From Streptomyces sp. NBC_00704 (GTDB lineage Bacteria; Actinomycetota; Actinomycetes; Streptomycetales; Streptomycetaceae), in contig NZ_CP109000.1 of the NCBI RefSeq assembly GCF_036226605.1, forward strand, positions 434,001-498,000: a DNA stretch of 64,000 nt. The letters are read 5' to 3'. The position numbers and the translations under genes are program-made. This document shows positions 40,853 through 53,789 of this stretch, in pieces. The number at the start of each line of letters is the position of its first letter. Position 1 is the stretch's first letter. The notes under the pieces are model-generated. The model saw only the letters and a program-made list of their open reading frames with translations, ran no database searches and had not been told where the DNA came from.

Positions 40853-41142
40853 GCTGCTCCCTTCTCGCGTTCCACAGCTCCAACTACCCTGTCGGCGCAG
40901 CCGCATTCGGGGCGTGTCGGCCCGTTCCGGACGTCCCGCGGACGGGCAGGACGCCCGCGCGCGCCGCACACGGAGAGCCGGCGGCGACACCCGCGCGGGT
41001 CGCGGGTGCGGGGGGCGCAGAGGGGCCCCTGGGGGCCGGGCTGACCCGTGTCCGCGGGACCGGGACCGGGGCCGCACCGCCTCTCCTCACCTTGGCTCCC
41101 GGACCGGCGCAGGCCGCCGACGCGGGTCAGAAACGTGTTTGG

Positions 41143-41167
41143 GTACCCCGTATCCGGCCAGGCATGC
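41143..41167 (-). promoter_or_regulatory. Sigma-B/F-type promoter reading toward the PRC-barrel gene
   Basis: On the minus strand GCAT, 15 bases, GGGTAC. It matches GNNT-N14-16-GGGTAY exactly. The leader would be about 280 bases. Confidence 0.5.
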
Positions 41168-41218
41168 ATGGTGTGCGCGGTCTGGAATTCCTGTGTGGAC
41201 GAAGTGACGTCCGGCTTT

Positions 41219-41242
41219 GTTTCCGTGCGCTCCGGTGGGTTA
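41219..41242 (+). promoter_or_regulatory. Sigma-B/F-type promoter of the poly-HAMP kinase gene
   Basis: GTTT, 14 bases, GGGTTA. The leader would be about 130 bases. Confidence 0.6.
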
Positions 41243-41378
41243 GCCTGCGGCGGATTTCTCTCATCGCACACTTCCGTGAACTGCGGAAACACTGGCGCGA
41301 CATGCGGGGCCGCCCACCCGGACGGCCCGGTTCCGAGTCCCCGACCGGGGGCTCCTGGGGAGCGGAACGAGGGTACGC

Positions 41379-45659
<4,281 letters not shown>

Positions 45660-45714
45660 GGACGTCCTGCCCGCCCCGCGCCCCAGGCGTCCCCAGCCGA
45701 GGAGACCGCACACC

Positions 45715-48207
45715 GTGACCATTCCCGCCCAGCCCACAGAATCCGGCGACGCCCGCTCGCTGCCGGCTCCGGTCGGCGCCGCCGGGGCCGCGACCGCCAC
45801 GGCGGGCCCGACCGCGCCGGCCGGGCACGAGGTGGTGTCCGCGCAGGAGGCGGACCTGTCGGAGGCGGACGCCGGGACCTCCCCGGTGGGCCGGCTCGCC
45901 GCGACGGTGGACCGGCTGCGCCGGGAGGTGCGGGCGGCCCAGGCCGAGGCCGACGGGCGGGCCCTGGTCGAGCTGGCCAAGGGCATCCTCGTGGAGCGCC
46001 TGGGGTGCGGGCCGGCCGAGGCGGCGCAGCAGTTGACGGCGCTCGCCGAGCAGGCCGGCACCACCGCGCTGGAGTTCGCGGTGGACGTCATCAACCAGGC
46101 GGCCAAGGACCGCGTCTCGGAGGTGGCCGAGGCGTTCCTCGCCGCCGTGCGCGAGGCGGAGGATCCGGGGCAGGCGTCGACGGCGGTGCGGCTGCGGACC
46201 GCCGAGAGCGCGGCGCTGGCGGCCGCGCACGACACGCAGGCGGTCGCCGACTCGCTGCTCCAGCACGCGCTGGGCCCGCTGGGCGCGGTCGCCGTGGCGA
46301 TCTGGGCGGTGGGCTCGGACGGCTCGCTGACGCTGGCCGGGAGCGCGGGCTTCTCCCCCGGCGAGGCGGAGCGCTGGCGGTACGTGCCGCCGGACGTGGC
46401 CACGGTGGCGCGCAACGCGCTCACCGAGGGGACGGCGCAGTGGATCGGTTCGCTCGAGCGGACCGGGCTGCCCACGGTGGGACGTCAGCTGCACCCCGAC
46501 GGCGGGCGGGTCGCCGTGCCCGCCGCGACCGCCGGACGCGTCCAGGGGATCCTGGAGATCGCCTGGCCGGCGCCGCTGGCCCCGCAGCCTCCGCAGGTGG
46601 CGCGCCAGGTGGAGGCGCTCGCGGAGCTGTGCGCGCACACCCTCCAGTCGTACGCGTACGTGCGCGGGACCGATCAGCAGCCGGTCGTGCTGCCGGACGC
46701 GTCGGAGCTGATGGACCTCACGGACGGTCTGCACGATCCCGCCCTGGTGCTCGTGCCGCACGTCGACGGGGCGGGCAAGCTCCTGGACTTCCGCATCCAG
46801 CACGTCAACGACCGCTTCCTGGACCCGGCGGGCCGGCCACGGGCGGTGATCAACGGCGCTCTGCTGCTGGAGGCCTATCCGATGGCGGCGGGCGGGAGCG
46901 ACCTGTTCCAGCGCATCGAGCGCGTCCACGCCACGGGCGAGCCGTTCCGGGCCCGCCGGATGAGTCTGACCGCGCTGGTCGGCGAGGTGCCGCTGGCGGC
47001 GGTGGCCGATCTCAGCATCAGCCGGCACGGCACCTGCGTGCTGCTGATCTGGCGGATCGAGGACGAGGCGGCGCGGCTGGCGAGCCTGTTGCAGAACGCG
47101 CAGCGGCTCGGACGCATCGGCGGTTTCGAGGAGGACCTCCTCACCGGCGAGACGACGTGGAACGGGCAGCTGTTCGCCCTGTACGGGCGGCCGCTGTCGA
47201 GCCCTCCGGTCCGCCTGGAGGAGCTGTCGGAGCACACCCACCCCGACGACGCGGTCGTCGTGGGGCGCCTGCTGCGCACCCTGCTGCACCACCGCAGGCC
47301 CGCCTCGGCCGCCTTCCGGCTGCAACGGCCGGACGGGGTGACCCGGCACATGCGGATCGTGGCCGAGCCGGTGCTGGACACCGACGGGCGGCTGGTCGCC
47401 GTGCGCGGGGCCTACCAGGACATCTCCTCCCAGCACTGGACGGAGGTGGCGCTGGCCGCCACCCGCGACCAGCTGGCGCAGACCGAGCAGCAGGCCAGTG
47501 AGCGCAGCCGGCTGGCGCTGCAACTCCAGCACGCCATCATGCCGCCCACCCGGGCCCCGCTGGAGGCGCCCGGTCTGCAGGTGGCCGTCCGCTATCGGCC
47601 GGCCGAGGAGGAGCACCTGGTGGGAGGGGACTGGTACGACGCCGTCGTGCTGCCCTCCGGGCTGGTGATGCTGTGCGTGGGCGACGTCGCCGGGCACGGC
47701 ATCGAGGCGGCCACCAGCATGGTGGTGCTGCGCAACGCGCTGCGCGGGCTGGCGGTGACCGGGGCGGGGCCGGGGCAGCTGCTGTCGTGGCTCAACATCG
47801 TCGCCCACCATCTGACGGGCTCCATCACGGCCACGGCGGTGTGCGGTCTGTACGACCCGTCCCGGCACACCCTGCGCTGGGCCCGCGCGGGGCATCTGCC
47901 GCCGGTGCTGGTGCGGGACACCCAGGCGGCCCCGCTGCCCCTGCTGAGGGGGATGCTGCTGGGCGCGGTGCCGGACACGGAGTACGAGGAGGAGGAGGTC
48001 CAGCTCGCCGCGGACGACACCCTGCTCATGTACACGGACGGGCTGATCGAGCGGCGCGACCGGTCCGTGGAGGAGTCGCTGACGCAGTTGCTGGTGCAGG
48101 CCCGCACGGTGCCGCCGACGCTGGACCAGCAGCTGGACCGGCTGCTCACCTACAGCAGGTCCGACACGGACGACGACACCTGCATCGTGGGCATCAGGCT
48201 GCGGTAG
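45715..48207 (+). CDS. ANTAR-GAF-PAS-PP2C multidomain phosphatase
   Basis: An 830-residue soluble regulator. An ANTAR RNA-binding domain (about 60-125, ALVELAKGILVERLGCGPAEAA) is followed by GAF (about 165-310), PAS-like (about 330-460), PAS (about 465-590, with IGGFEEDLLTGETTWN) and a SpoIIE/PP2C domain (about 610-830) with intact GGDWYDA, GDVAGHG, TDGLIE and DDDTC motifs. The N-terminal 45 residues are Ala/Pro-rich. The GTG has CGAGGAG upstream. Likely co-transcribed with the kinase and probably acting on the STAS protein encoded next. Confidence 0.93.
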   Translation: MTIPAQPTESGDARSLPAPVGAAGAATATAGPTAPAGHEVVSAQEADLSEADAGTSPVGRLAATVDRLRREVRAAQAEADGRALVELAKGILVERLGCGPAEAAQQLTALAEQAGTTALEFAVDVINQAAKDRVSEVAEAFLAAVREAEDPGQASTAVRLRTAESAALAAAHDTQAVADSLLQHALGPLGAVAVAIWAVGSDGSLTLAGSAGFSPGEAERWRYVPPDVATVARNALTEGTAQWIGSLERTGLPTVGRQLHPDGGRVAVPAATAGRVQGILEIAWPAPLAPQPPQVARQVEALAELCAHTLQSYAYVRGTDQQPVVLPDASELMDLTDGLHDPALVLVPHVDGAGKLLDFRIQHVNDRFLDPAGRPRAVINGALLLEAYPMAAGGSDLFQRIERVHATGEPFRARRMSLTALVGEVPLAAVADLSISRHGTCVLLIWRIEDEAARLASLLQNAQRLGRIGGFEEDLLTGETTWNGQLFALYGRPLSSPPVRLEELSEHTHPDDAVVVGRLLRTLLHHRRPASAAFRLQRPDGVTRHMRIVAEPVLDTDGRLVAVRGAYQDISSQHWTEVALAATRDQLAQTEQQASERSRLALQLQHAIMPPTRAPLEAPGLQVAVRYRPAEEEHLVGGDWYDAVVLPSGLVMLCVGDVAGHGIEAATSMVVLRNALRGLAVTGAGPGQLLSWLNIVAHHLTGSITATAVCGLYDPSRHTLRWARAGHLPPVLVRDTQAAPLPLLRGMLLGAVPDTEYEEEEVQLAADDTLLMYTDGLIERRDRSVEESLTQLLVQARTVPPTLDQQLDRLLTYSRSDTDDDTCIVGIRLR

Positions 48208-48252
48208 GGCACGGCGGCCGCCCGGGACCGGCCGGCGGGGCACTGCCCTGAT

Positions 48253-48277
48253 GCATGTCCTGACGATTCGGGGGTAT
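48253..48277 (+). promoter_or_regulatory. Sigma-B/F-type promoter of the STAS gene
   Basis: GCAT, 15 bases, GGGTAT: an exact match to GNNT-N14-16-GGGTAY. It lies after the only far-upstream in-frame ATG, so translation must begin at 48335 or 48440. Confidence 0.65.
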
Positions 48278-48439
48278 CCGCTGGGCGCACCGACAGGCCG
48301 GGGATCGACGGGCGGAAAGGGGCTGGACCGGACCATGGGGAACGTCTCCGCGCCGTCCTTCGTCCCCGTCCGCCGTCCCGGCGTGTCGCTGCCGCCCGCC
48401 GGGGCAGAGCCCCCGACCGCCAGTTTTCCGGAGGAACAC

Positions 48440-48826
48440 GTGTCCATCGCCCAGAACCCCCTGTCCGTCGAGGTCACCCTGCCTCGTGAGGACGTCGCCC
48501 TGGTCACGGTCGCGGGCCATCTCGATCTCGACACCGCGACCGAGTTCCAGGCCCATCTGGCGAACCAGCTGCATCACGGACGACGGCACTTCCTCATCGA
48601 CCTCTCCGAGGTCCCGTTCATGGACTCGTCCGGGATGAACATCATCCTGCGGGTGTACCAGGAGGCGCGGGCTCTGCCCGGCAGCGTGCACGTGATCAAT
48701 CCGACGCCGGCCGTGCGCCGCGTCCTGGACCTCACCGGGGTCAGCATCACCGTGCCGATATCGGACAAGCCGGAGCAGGCCCTGGAGCTGATCGACCAGC
48801 AGGCCGCAGGGTCCGCCGGGAGCTGA
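48440..48826 (+). CDS. STAS-domain anti-sigma factor antagonist
   Basis: A 128-residue single STAS domain. VTVAGHLDLDTATEFQ is the entry strand and helix, and the phosphorylatable serine is in PFMDSSGMNI. Size and motif match SpoIIAA/RsbV/BldG-type antagonists that free sigma factors from ATPases when unphosphorylated. The GTG at 48440 has GGAGG six bases upstream; an in-frame ATG at 48335 lacks one and would add a Pro-rich tail. A sigma-B-type promoter drives it. Confidence 0.9.
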   Translation: MSIAQNPLSVEVTLPREDVALVTVAGHLDLDTATEFQAHLANQLHHGRRHFLIDLSEVPFMDSSGMNIILRVYQEARALPGSVHVINPTPAVRRVLDLTGVSITVPISDKPEQALELIDQQAAGSAGS

Positions 48827-48926
48827 GCGGCGGCGGGCCGCCCGCGGGGCTCCGGCGCCGGCCCGCCCGGGAACGTCGCGGACACCCATGAACGCCGACC
48901 CATGCTGACCAGTGCCGGCCAATGCC

Positions 48927-48967
48927 GATGAATGCGCCATGAATGCCCATGAATGCCGATGAACGCT
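48927..48967. repeat. Decamer tandem repeat (CATGAATGCC)
   Basis: Two perfect copies of CATGAATGCC (48938-48957) are flanked by GATGAATGCG and GATGAACGCT; another related unit lies at 48887-48896. It is intergenic. Confidence 0.8.
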
Positions 48968-49001
48968 GCCCGACAGTTGTCATTTGACAACTGTGCCGGG
49001 C
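48968..49001. other. Long palindrome between convergent genes (operator or terminator)
   Basis: ACAGTTGTC and GACAACTGT form a perfect 9-bp inverted repeat around ATTT, with outer GCCCG/CGGGC arms. It overlaps TTGACA (48984-48989), which with CAGAGT 18 bases later would form a plus-strand promoter. It sits beyond both convergent gene ends. Confidence 0.6.
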
Positions 49002-49080
49002 AGGCAACAGAGTGAGCGGGACAGATGCGGGAGGGATCACGGATGCGCCGGTGGGCGGACCCGATCACCCGGGAACGGCG

Positions 49081-49566
49081 TCAGGCGGTCCGGGCGTCAG
49101 CGGCGTCGGACTCGTGGATCTGCGCGGCCGCGGTCGCGCAGAACGCCTCCAGGCCCGTCAGCAGGGCGGCGCGCTGCGCCGCCGGCATCTGCTCCAGCAC
49201 GTCCTCCAGCGCCGCCTCGCGGCGCGACCTGAGGCCGTCCAGGAAGGCGCTCCCCCGGCGGCTCAGGAACAGCTCCAGCTCCCGCCGGCTGCCGGCGGAC
49301 GTGCGGCGCTCCACGAAGCCGACGGCCTGGAGCCGGTCGCACAGCCTGCTGGTGGACGGTGGAGTGGAACCGAGGGAGTCGGCGAGCGTGCGCAGGTTGA
49401 TGCCCTCGTGGTGTTCGAGGATGAAGAGCACCCGCAGCTGGGAGGCCGAGACCGGCGCCGTGGAGGCCCGCCCCCAGAGGACTTCCAGCAGCTCCGACGC
49501 CTGCGAGGTCACACGCGCCACCTGGTGCGGCTGCGGGCGCGGGGAGCGTGAGGAGGGGGACGTCAC
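49081..49566 (-). CDS. MarR-family transcriptional regulator
   Basis: A 161-residue winged-helix regulator: recognition helix region LADSLGSTPPSTSRLCDRL, wing RRTSAGSRRELELFLS, and a helical dimer domain at each end. It is divergent from the rsb-like operon with 72 bases between starts, so it may control that operon. The GTG start at 49566 has a weak GAGAG site. Confidence 0.87.
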   Translation of the reverse strand: MTSPSSRSPRPQPHQVARVTSQASELLEVLWGRASTAPVSASQLRVLFILEHHEGINLRTLADSLGSTPPSTSRLCDRLQAVGFVERRTSAGSRRELELFLSRRGSAFLDGLRSRREAALEDVLEQMPAAQRAALLTGLEAFCATAAAQIHESDAADARTA

Positions 49567-49638
49567 GGTGACACTCTCGCAGGCTTCCGGACGGCTGTCA
49601 GCCCGCCCCCGCCGCCGGGCGACGACGGGACCGGCCGC

Positions 49639-50931
49639 GTGAACGGACTCGCCACCGCCGCACGCGCCCTGCGCGCGGCGGCGCCGCACCGGCTGCCCGG
49701 CACGCTGCACACCGTGCTGCGCGCCGGTTACGCGGCCGAGCGGACCGACCTGCGGCTGGCCGACTACGGGCAGACGGCCCTGCTGAGCGTGGCGCCCGAC
49801 GGGCGCGGCGCGCGCAGCCGCCGGTCGCTCCCGCTGCACGGCAGCGCGCCGGGCCGCGCCTTCGGCGCCCAGGAGCCCTTCGTGGAGGAGCTGGACGGCG
49901 GGCGCGTCCTCGCGCACCTGCCCGTGACCGTGCGCGGCGACCGGCTGGGCGTGCTGTCGGTCACGCTGCCCGGCGCGGGGCTCGGCGACGGCGGACTGGC
50001 CGAACTCGCCGCGCTGGCGCGGCTCCTGGGGCACGAGATCGTGGTCGCCGAACGCGACACCGACGTCTACCGCCAGGCGCGCCGCACGGAGCGGCTGACG
50101 CTGGCGGCCGAGATGCAGTGGCAGTTGCTCCCGGCCCGCTCCTGCACGGGCGACGGCTATGCGCTGGGCGCCCAACTGGAGCCCGCCTACGCCGTGTTCG
50201 GCGACAACTTCGACTGGGCCGCCACCGCCGACCGGCTGACGGTGTACGTCACCGGCGGCATGGGCGAGGGCATCGAGGCGTCGCTGCTGACCGGACTCGG
50301 GGTCAACGCGCTGCGCCACGCGCGCCGGGCCGGGGCGCCGATCGCCGAGCAGGCGGCCCTCGCCGGCCGAGCCGTCCACGCCCACTACGGGGGCGAGGCG
50401 CATCTGTCGGTCCTGCTGGTGGACCTCGACACGGCCACGGGACGCATGCGGGTCGTCGACGCCGGGTCGGCGCAGCTGCTGCTCGTGCGCGACCGGGTCC
50501 CGGCCCGGATCACGTTCGACGCCCTACCGCCGCTGGGCCTGGCCGGGGAGGCCGACTACACGGCGCGGGAGTTCACGCTGCTCCCGGGCGACCGGCTGCT
50601 CCTCGTCAGCGACGGGGTGCACGCCGCCGCGTCGCCGGGCGGCGAGATCTACGGCGAGCAGGCGCTCGCCCGGGCGGTGACGTCGGCGGCACTGCTGCCG
50701 GCGGCGGACGTGCCCGCGGCGGTGCTGCGCGAGCTCGCCGGCCACCGGGGCGGATCCGAGCCGGACGACGACGCGCTGGTCGTCTGCCTCGACTGGTCCG
50801 GACGGCGGCCCCGGTCGTCGTCCGGCGGCCCCGGAACGGACCTGTCGCCCGGCGACGGGCACAGCACGGTCCCCTCGCCACCGTCGGGACCACAGCGACA
50901 CGACGAGGACCAGGACGCGGACGAGGAGTGA
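49639..50931 (+). CDS. SpoIIE/PP2C-like protein with an altered metal site
   Basis: A 430-residue protein with a GAF-like N-terminal part (about 20-140) and a PP2C domain (about 155-390). Usual GGDWYD is FGDNFD and usual GDVxGHG is TGGMGEG, so a metal-binding Asp is lost; the later Asp residues in VSDGVHA and EPDDDAL remain. The last 45 residues are Ser/Pro/Asp-rich and disordered. It may bind rather than dephosphorylate STAS proteins. First gene of a coupled operon: its stop overlaps the rsbR start (GTGA). Confidence 0.85.
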   Translation: MNGLATAARALRAAAPHRLPGTLHTVLRAGYAAERTDLRLADYGQTALLSVAPDGRGARSRRSLPLHGSAPGRAFGAQEPFVEELDGGRVLAHLPVTVRGDRLGVLSVTLPGAGLGDGGLAELAALARLLGHEIVVAERDTDVYRQARRTERLTLAAEMQWQLLPARSCTGDGYALGAQLEPAYAVFGDNFDWAATADRLTVYVTGGMGEGIEASLLTGLGVNALRHARRAGAPIAEQAALAGRAVHAHYGGEAHLSVLLVDLDTATGRMRVVDAGSAQLLLVRDRVPARITFDALPPLGLAGEADYTAREFTLLPGDRLLLVSDGVHAAASPGGEIYGEQALARAVTSAALLPAADVPAAVLRELAGHRGGSEPDDDALVVCLDWSGRRPRSSSGGPGTDLSPGDGHSTVPSPPSGPQRHDEDQDADEE

Positions 50932-51842
50932 AGCACTTGCCGGAACACGACACGACGGCACGGAACACGGAGAACCCGGCGCCCTCCCAGGCGGTGGGCG
51001 CGTTCCTCGGCCGGCGCCGTGAGCAGATCGCCCAGCGGTGGGCCGACGAACCCCTCTTCCGCGCGGTGTTCACCGTCTCGCGGGACGAGGCGGTGGAGGC
51101 GGGCCGCGCGGTCGCCGACGCGCTCGCCCAGGTGGCCGGATCGGGCCGGGTGGAGGACACCGACGGCGCGGGCTTCACGGCGGTGCGCGACCAGCTGGCC
51201 CGGATGGCGGCCTCCCGGGGCCGGGCCGGCCTGACCTCGGCGCAGATCTCCCGCGAGGTGGACGCCCTGCGCGTGCCCGCGGTGGACCTGCTCGTGGCCG
51301 ACCTCCCGCAGGCCCCGTCCGAGCACGTCAGAGAGTGCGCGACGACCCTCACCGCGCTCATGGGGACGCTGCGGCTGGTGGTGATGGAGACCTCGCTGAC
51401 GGAGGGCCAGGCCCTCATCGACCGGCAGCAGGTGCAGCTGCTGGAGGTCGCCACGCCGGTGATCCGGCTCTGGGACGGCATCGTCGCCGTCCCGCTGATC
51501 GGCACGCTGGACAGCGCCCGCAGCCAGGTCGTGATGGAGACCCTGCTGGAGTCGGTCGTCGACCAGCAGGCGCGGTTCGCGATCCTGGACATCACCGGGG
51601 TGCCGACGGTCGACTCGCTGGTGGCGCAGCACCTGATGAAGACGGTGGCGGCCGTGCGGCTGATGGGCGCGGAGTGCGTCGTCTCCGGCATCCGGCCCGC
51701 CATCGCGCAGACGATCGTCCACCTCGGCCTGGACCTGCCCGTGGTCACCCGGTCCAGCCTCGCCGACGCGCTGGCGTACGCCCTGCACCGGCTGGGCGCC
51801 GACATCGTGTCCGTGTCGCCCGGCGGTGCTGGTCCCCGGTGA
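50928..51842 (+). CDS. rsbR: RsbR-like STAS protein (stressosome scaffold)
   Basis: A 304-residue protein: an all-helical N-terminal sensor (about 25-165, the position of the RsbR globin-like domain), a linker helix ending DRQQVQLLEVATPVIRLWDG, and a STAS domain (about 180-290) with AILDITGVPTVDSLVAQHL, where Thr and Ser match the RsbT-phosphorylated sites of RsbR. RsbR and RsbS form the stressosome that traps RsbT. The GTG start overlaps the upstream stop and its own stop overlaps the rsbS start. Confidence 0.92.
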   Translation: MKHLPEHDTTARNTENPAPSQAVGAFLGRRREQIAQRWADEPLFRAVFTVSRDEAVEAGRAVADALAQVAGSGRVEDTDGAGFTAVRDQLARMAASRGRAGLTSAQISREVDALRVPAVDLLVADLPQAPSEHVRECATTLTALMGTLRLVVMETSLTEGQALIDRQQVQLLEVATPVIRLWDGIVAVPLIGTLDSARSQVVMETLLESVVDQQARFAILDITGVPTVDSLVAQHLMKTVAAVRLMGAECVVSGIRPAIAQTIVHLGLDLPVVTRSSLADALAYALHRLGADIVSVSPGGAGPR

Positions 51843-52243
51843 ACGACGACCTCCTCCGCGCGGGCGCGGCCCCCGTGCCGGTGCTCAGACTCGGCGACGT
51901 CCTGCTGATCACGCTGCAGGGCGATCTGCACGACGGCACCGCGGAGCAACTTCAGCGCGACATCGCCGAGTCGATCGTCCGCAGCCGGGTGACCGGAGTC
52001 GTCATCGACATCTCCGGGGTCGAGATCATCGACTCCTACCTGGGGCGCGTGCTGGCCGAGATCGCGGCCGGCTCACGTCTGCTCGCCGCCCGGACCGTCG
52101 TGGCCGGCATGCGGCCGGCGGTGGCGATCACCCTCGTGGAACTGGGGCTGACACTGCCGGGACTGCGGACCGCGCTGAGCACGGAGGCCGCCCTGGAACT
52201 GCTCGCGGCGTCCGCGGACGGCCCGCACGGGGAGCCGAGGTGA
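51839..52243 (+). CDS. rsbS: RsbS-like STAS protein
   Basis: A 134-residue single STAS domain. VVIDISGVEIIDSYLGRVL contains the serine phosphorylated by RsbT in the Bacillus protein, in the same DS(Y/F) context. It would complete the stressosome core with RsbR. Coupled on both sides by GTGA overlaps. Confidence 0.93.
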   Translation: MNDDLLRAGAAPVPVLRLGDVLLITLQGDLHDGTAEQLQRDIAESIVRSRVTGVVIDISGVEIIDSYLGRVLAEIAAGSRLLAARTVVAGMRPAVAITLVELGLTLPGLRTALSTEAALELLAASADGPHGEPR

Positions 52244-52689
52244 GCGGGACGGCCGCGGGCGTGGACGCCCGCCTGCCGATCCGCTCCGACCTGGACCTGG
52301 TGTGGGTGCGCCAGCACGTGCGCCAGGCGGCCGCCGCGGTCGGCTTCGGCCTGGTCGAGCAGACCAAGCTGGTCACGGCCGCCAGCGAGCTGGCCCGCAA
52401 CACCCTGGTGTACGGCGGGGGCGGCGAGGTGGCGACCGAGCGCGTGTCGGACGGGAGGTCGGCGCACGGGCTGCGGCTGACCTTCACCGACCGCGGGCCC
52501 GGCATCCCCGACCTCGACCAGGCGCTGAGCGACGGCTACACCTCGGGCGACGGACTGGGCCTGGGCCTGGGCGGCGCGCGCCGGCTGGTGCACGAGTTCG
52601 CCATCGACAGCGCGCCCGGCTCCGGCACCACCGTCACGGTGACCTCCTGGGCCGCCCGTCCGCCCCGGCCGCGCGAGGAGCTGCGATGA
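52240..52689 (+). CDS. rsbT: RsbT-like serine kinase
   Basis: A 149-residue GHKL kinase. Its start DLDLVWVRQHVRQAAAAVGF, N-box ELARNTLVYGGGG, G1 DRGPGIPD and G2 GLGLGLGGARRL match RsbT. It phosphorylates RsbR/RsbS on stress and then activates a downstream phosphatase. Coupled to rsbS and to the next gene (ATGA at 52686-52689). Confidence 0.94.
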   Translation: MSGTAAGVDARLPIRSDLDLVWVRQHVRQAAAAVGFGLVEQTKLVTAASELARNTLVYGGGGEVATERVSDGRSAHGLRLTFTDRGPGIPDLDQALSDGYTSGDGLGLGLGGARRLVHEFAIDSAPGSGTTVTVTSWAARPPRPREELR

Positions 52690-53789
52690 CCCGGGTGTGG
52701 GACGTGCCCGTGCACGACTCGACGCGGCTGCGCGACGCGCGGGTGGCCGCGGAGTGCGCGTCGGCGCTGGCCGGTCTGGACCGGGCGCGCGCCGACGCGG
52801 CCGCCCTGGTGGCGACGGAGCTGGCGACGAACCTGCTCAAGCACGCGCACGGCGGACAGCTCCTGGTGGAAGCCGTCTGCGGGCCGGGCGGACGGGCGGC
52901 GGGCCTCATGGTCCAGATCGCCGCCGTGGACCACGGGCCCGGCATGGCGGACGTCCCGGCGGCCCTCGGCGACGGGTTCTCCACGGCCGGCTCGCTCGGC
53001 GCCGGCCTCGGCACCTGCCGGCGGCTCGCGGACGACTTCGACCTGCACAGCGTTCCGGGGCGCGGGACGGTCGCGATCGCCCGGATGGGCGGTGCGGCGG
53101 CCTCCCGCGGCGGCCGCGACACGGCCGCGTGCCCGAGCGGCTCCGGCCCGGCGGGCGGGGACGCCGCGGACGCGCCCCTCGGGGTGCGGGCCGGCGGCGT
53201 CAACATCCCCTTCCGGGGCGCCGAGCACTCCGGGGACGCCTGGACCTGCGTGCGGGCCGGACATCTGCTGACGCTGATGCTGGCCGACGGCCTGGGGCAC
53301 GGCCCCGACGCGGCCCTCGCCTCGACCGCGGCCGTGGAGGCGGTGCGCGGCTCCGGTCATCTGCCGCCGGCCGAGCTGCTGCGCCGGCTCGACGACGCGC
53401 TGCGCGGCACCCGGGGAGCGGCGGCCGCGGTGACCCAGCTCGACGCCCGGGCCGGACGGCTGCGCTTCTGCGGCGTCGGCAACGTGGGGGCGCGGCTGCG
53501 CGAGGGCGACTCCTGGCGGCATCTGCTGTCGCGGCCCGGCATCGTCGGCGCGCACCGGCCCAGGACCCTGCCCGAGACGGAGGCCCCCTGGGGCCCGGAC
53601 CGGCTCCTGGTCCTGCACAGCGACGGGCTGCCCAGCCGCTGGGCGCCGCCCGCCGATCCCCGTCTGCTCGGCGCCGACCCCGCGCTCGTCGCCGCCGTGA
53701 CGGTGCGCGACGCCGGGAGTTCCGCCCGCCCGGTGCGTGACGACACCGCCGTGGCCGTCCTGTCCCCGACCCCGCCGGACCGGCCATGA
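52686..53789 (+). CDS. ATPase-PP2C fusion (RsbX-like)
   Basis: A 367-residue protein: an RsbT-like ATPase half (about 1-140; N-box ELATNLLKHAHGG, GPGMADVP, GAGLGTCRRL) and a minimal PP2C half (about 170-365) of RsbX type (MLADGLGHGPDA, CGVGNVGARL, LHSDGLPSRW). RsbX resets the stressosome by dephosphorylating RsbR/RsbS. Its N-terminal MTRVW start is mirrored by the next gene (MTRTW). Arrangement rsbR-S-T-X is the standard module in many bacteria. Confidence 0.9.
   Translation: MTRVWDVPVHDSTRLRDARVAAECASALAGLDRARADAAALVATELATNLLKHAHGGQLLVEAVCGPGGRAAGLMVQIAAVDHGPGMADVPAALGDGFSTAGSLGAGLGTCRRLADDFDLHSVPGRGTVAIARMGGAAASRGGRDTAACPSGSGPAGGDAADAPLGVRAGGVNIPFRGAEHSGDAWTCVRAGHLLTLMLADGLGHGPDAALASTAAVEAVRGSGHLPPAELLRRLDDALRGTRGAAAAVTQLDARAGRLRFCGVGNVGARLREGDSWRHLLSRPGIVGAHRPRTLPETEAPWGPDRLLVLHSDGLPSRWAPPADPRLLGADPALVAAVTVRDAGSSARPVRDDTAVAVLSPTPPDRP

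Larger units (their letters stand above)
40853..41378. other. Intergenic region with divergent sigma-B-type promoters
   Basis: Between the PRC-barrel gene and the poly-HAMP kinase gene. It holds a minus-strand site at 41143-41167 and a plus-strand site at 41219-41242. The minus-strand open frame of 147 codons that covers part of it lacks Streptomyces codon usage and homology signs. Confidence 0.6.

Noticed and set aside
40849..41292. A 147-codon minus-strand frame before the PRC-barrel gene
   Set aside because: It has many rare codons for this GC content, no ribosome site and no recognisable fold; it overlaps the divergent promoter region.
41371..41376. GGGTAC immediately before the poly-HAMP start codon
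   Set aside because: There is no GNNT at 14-16 bases and it is too close to the start.
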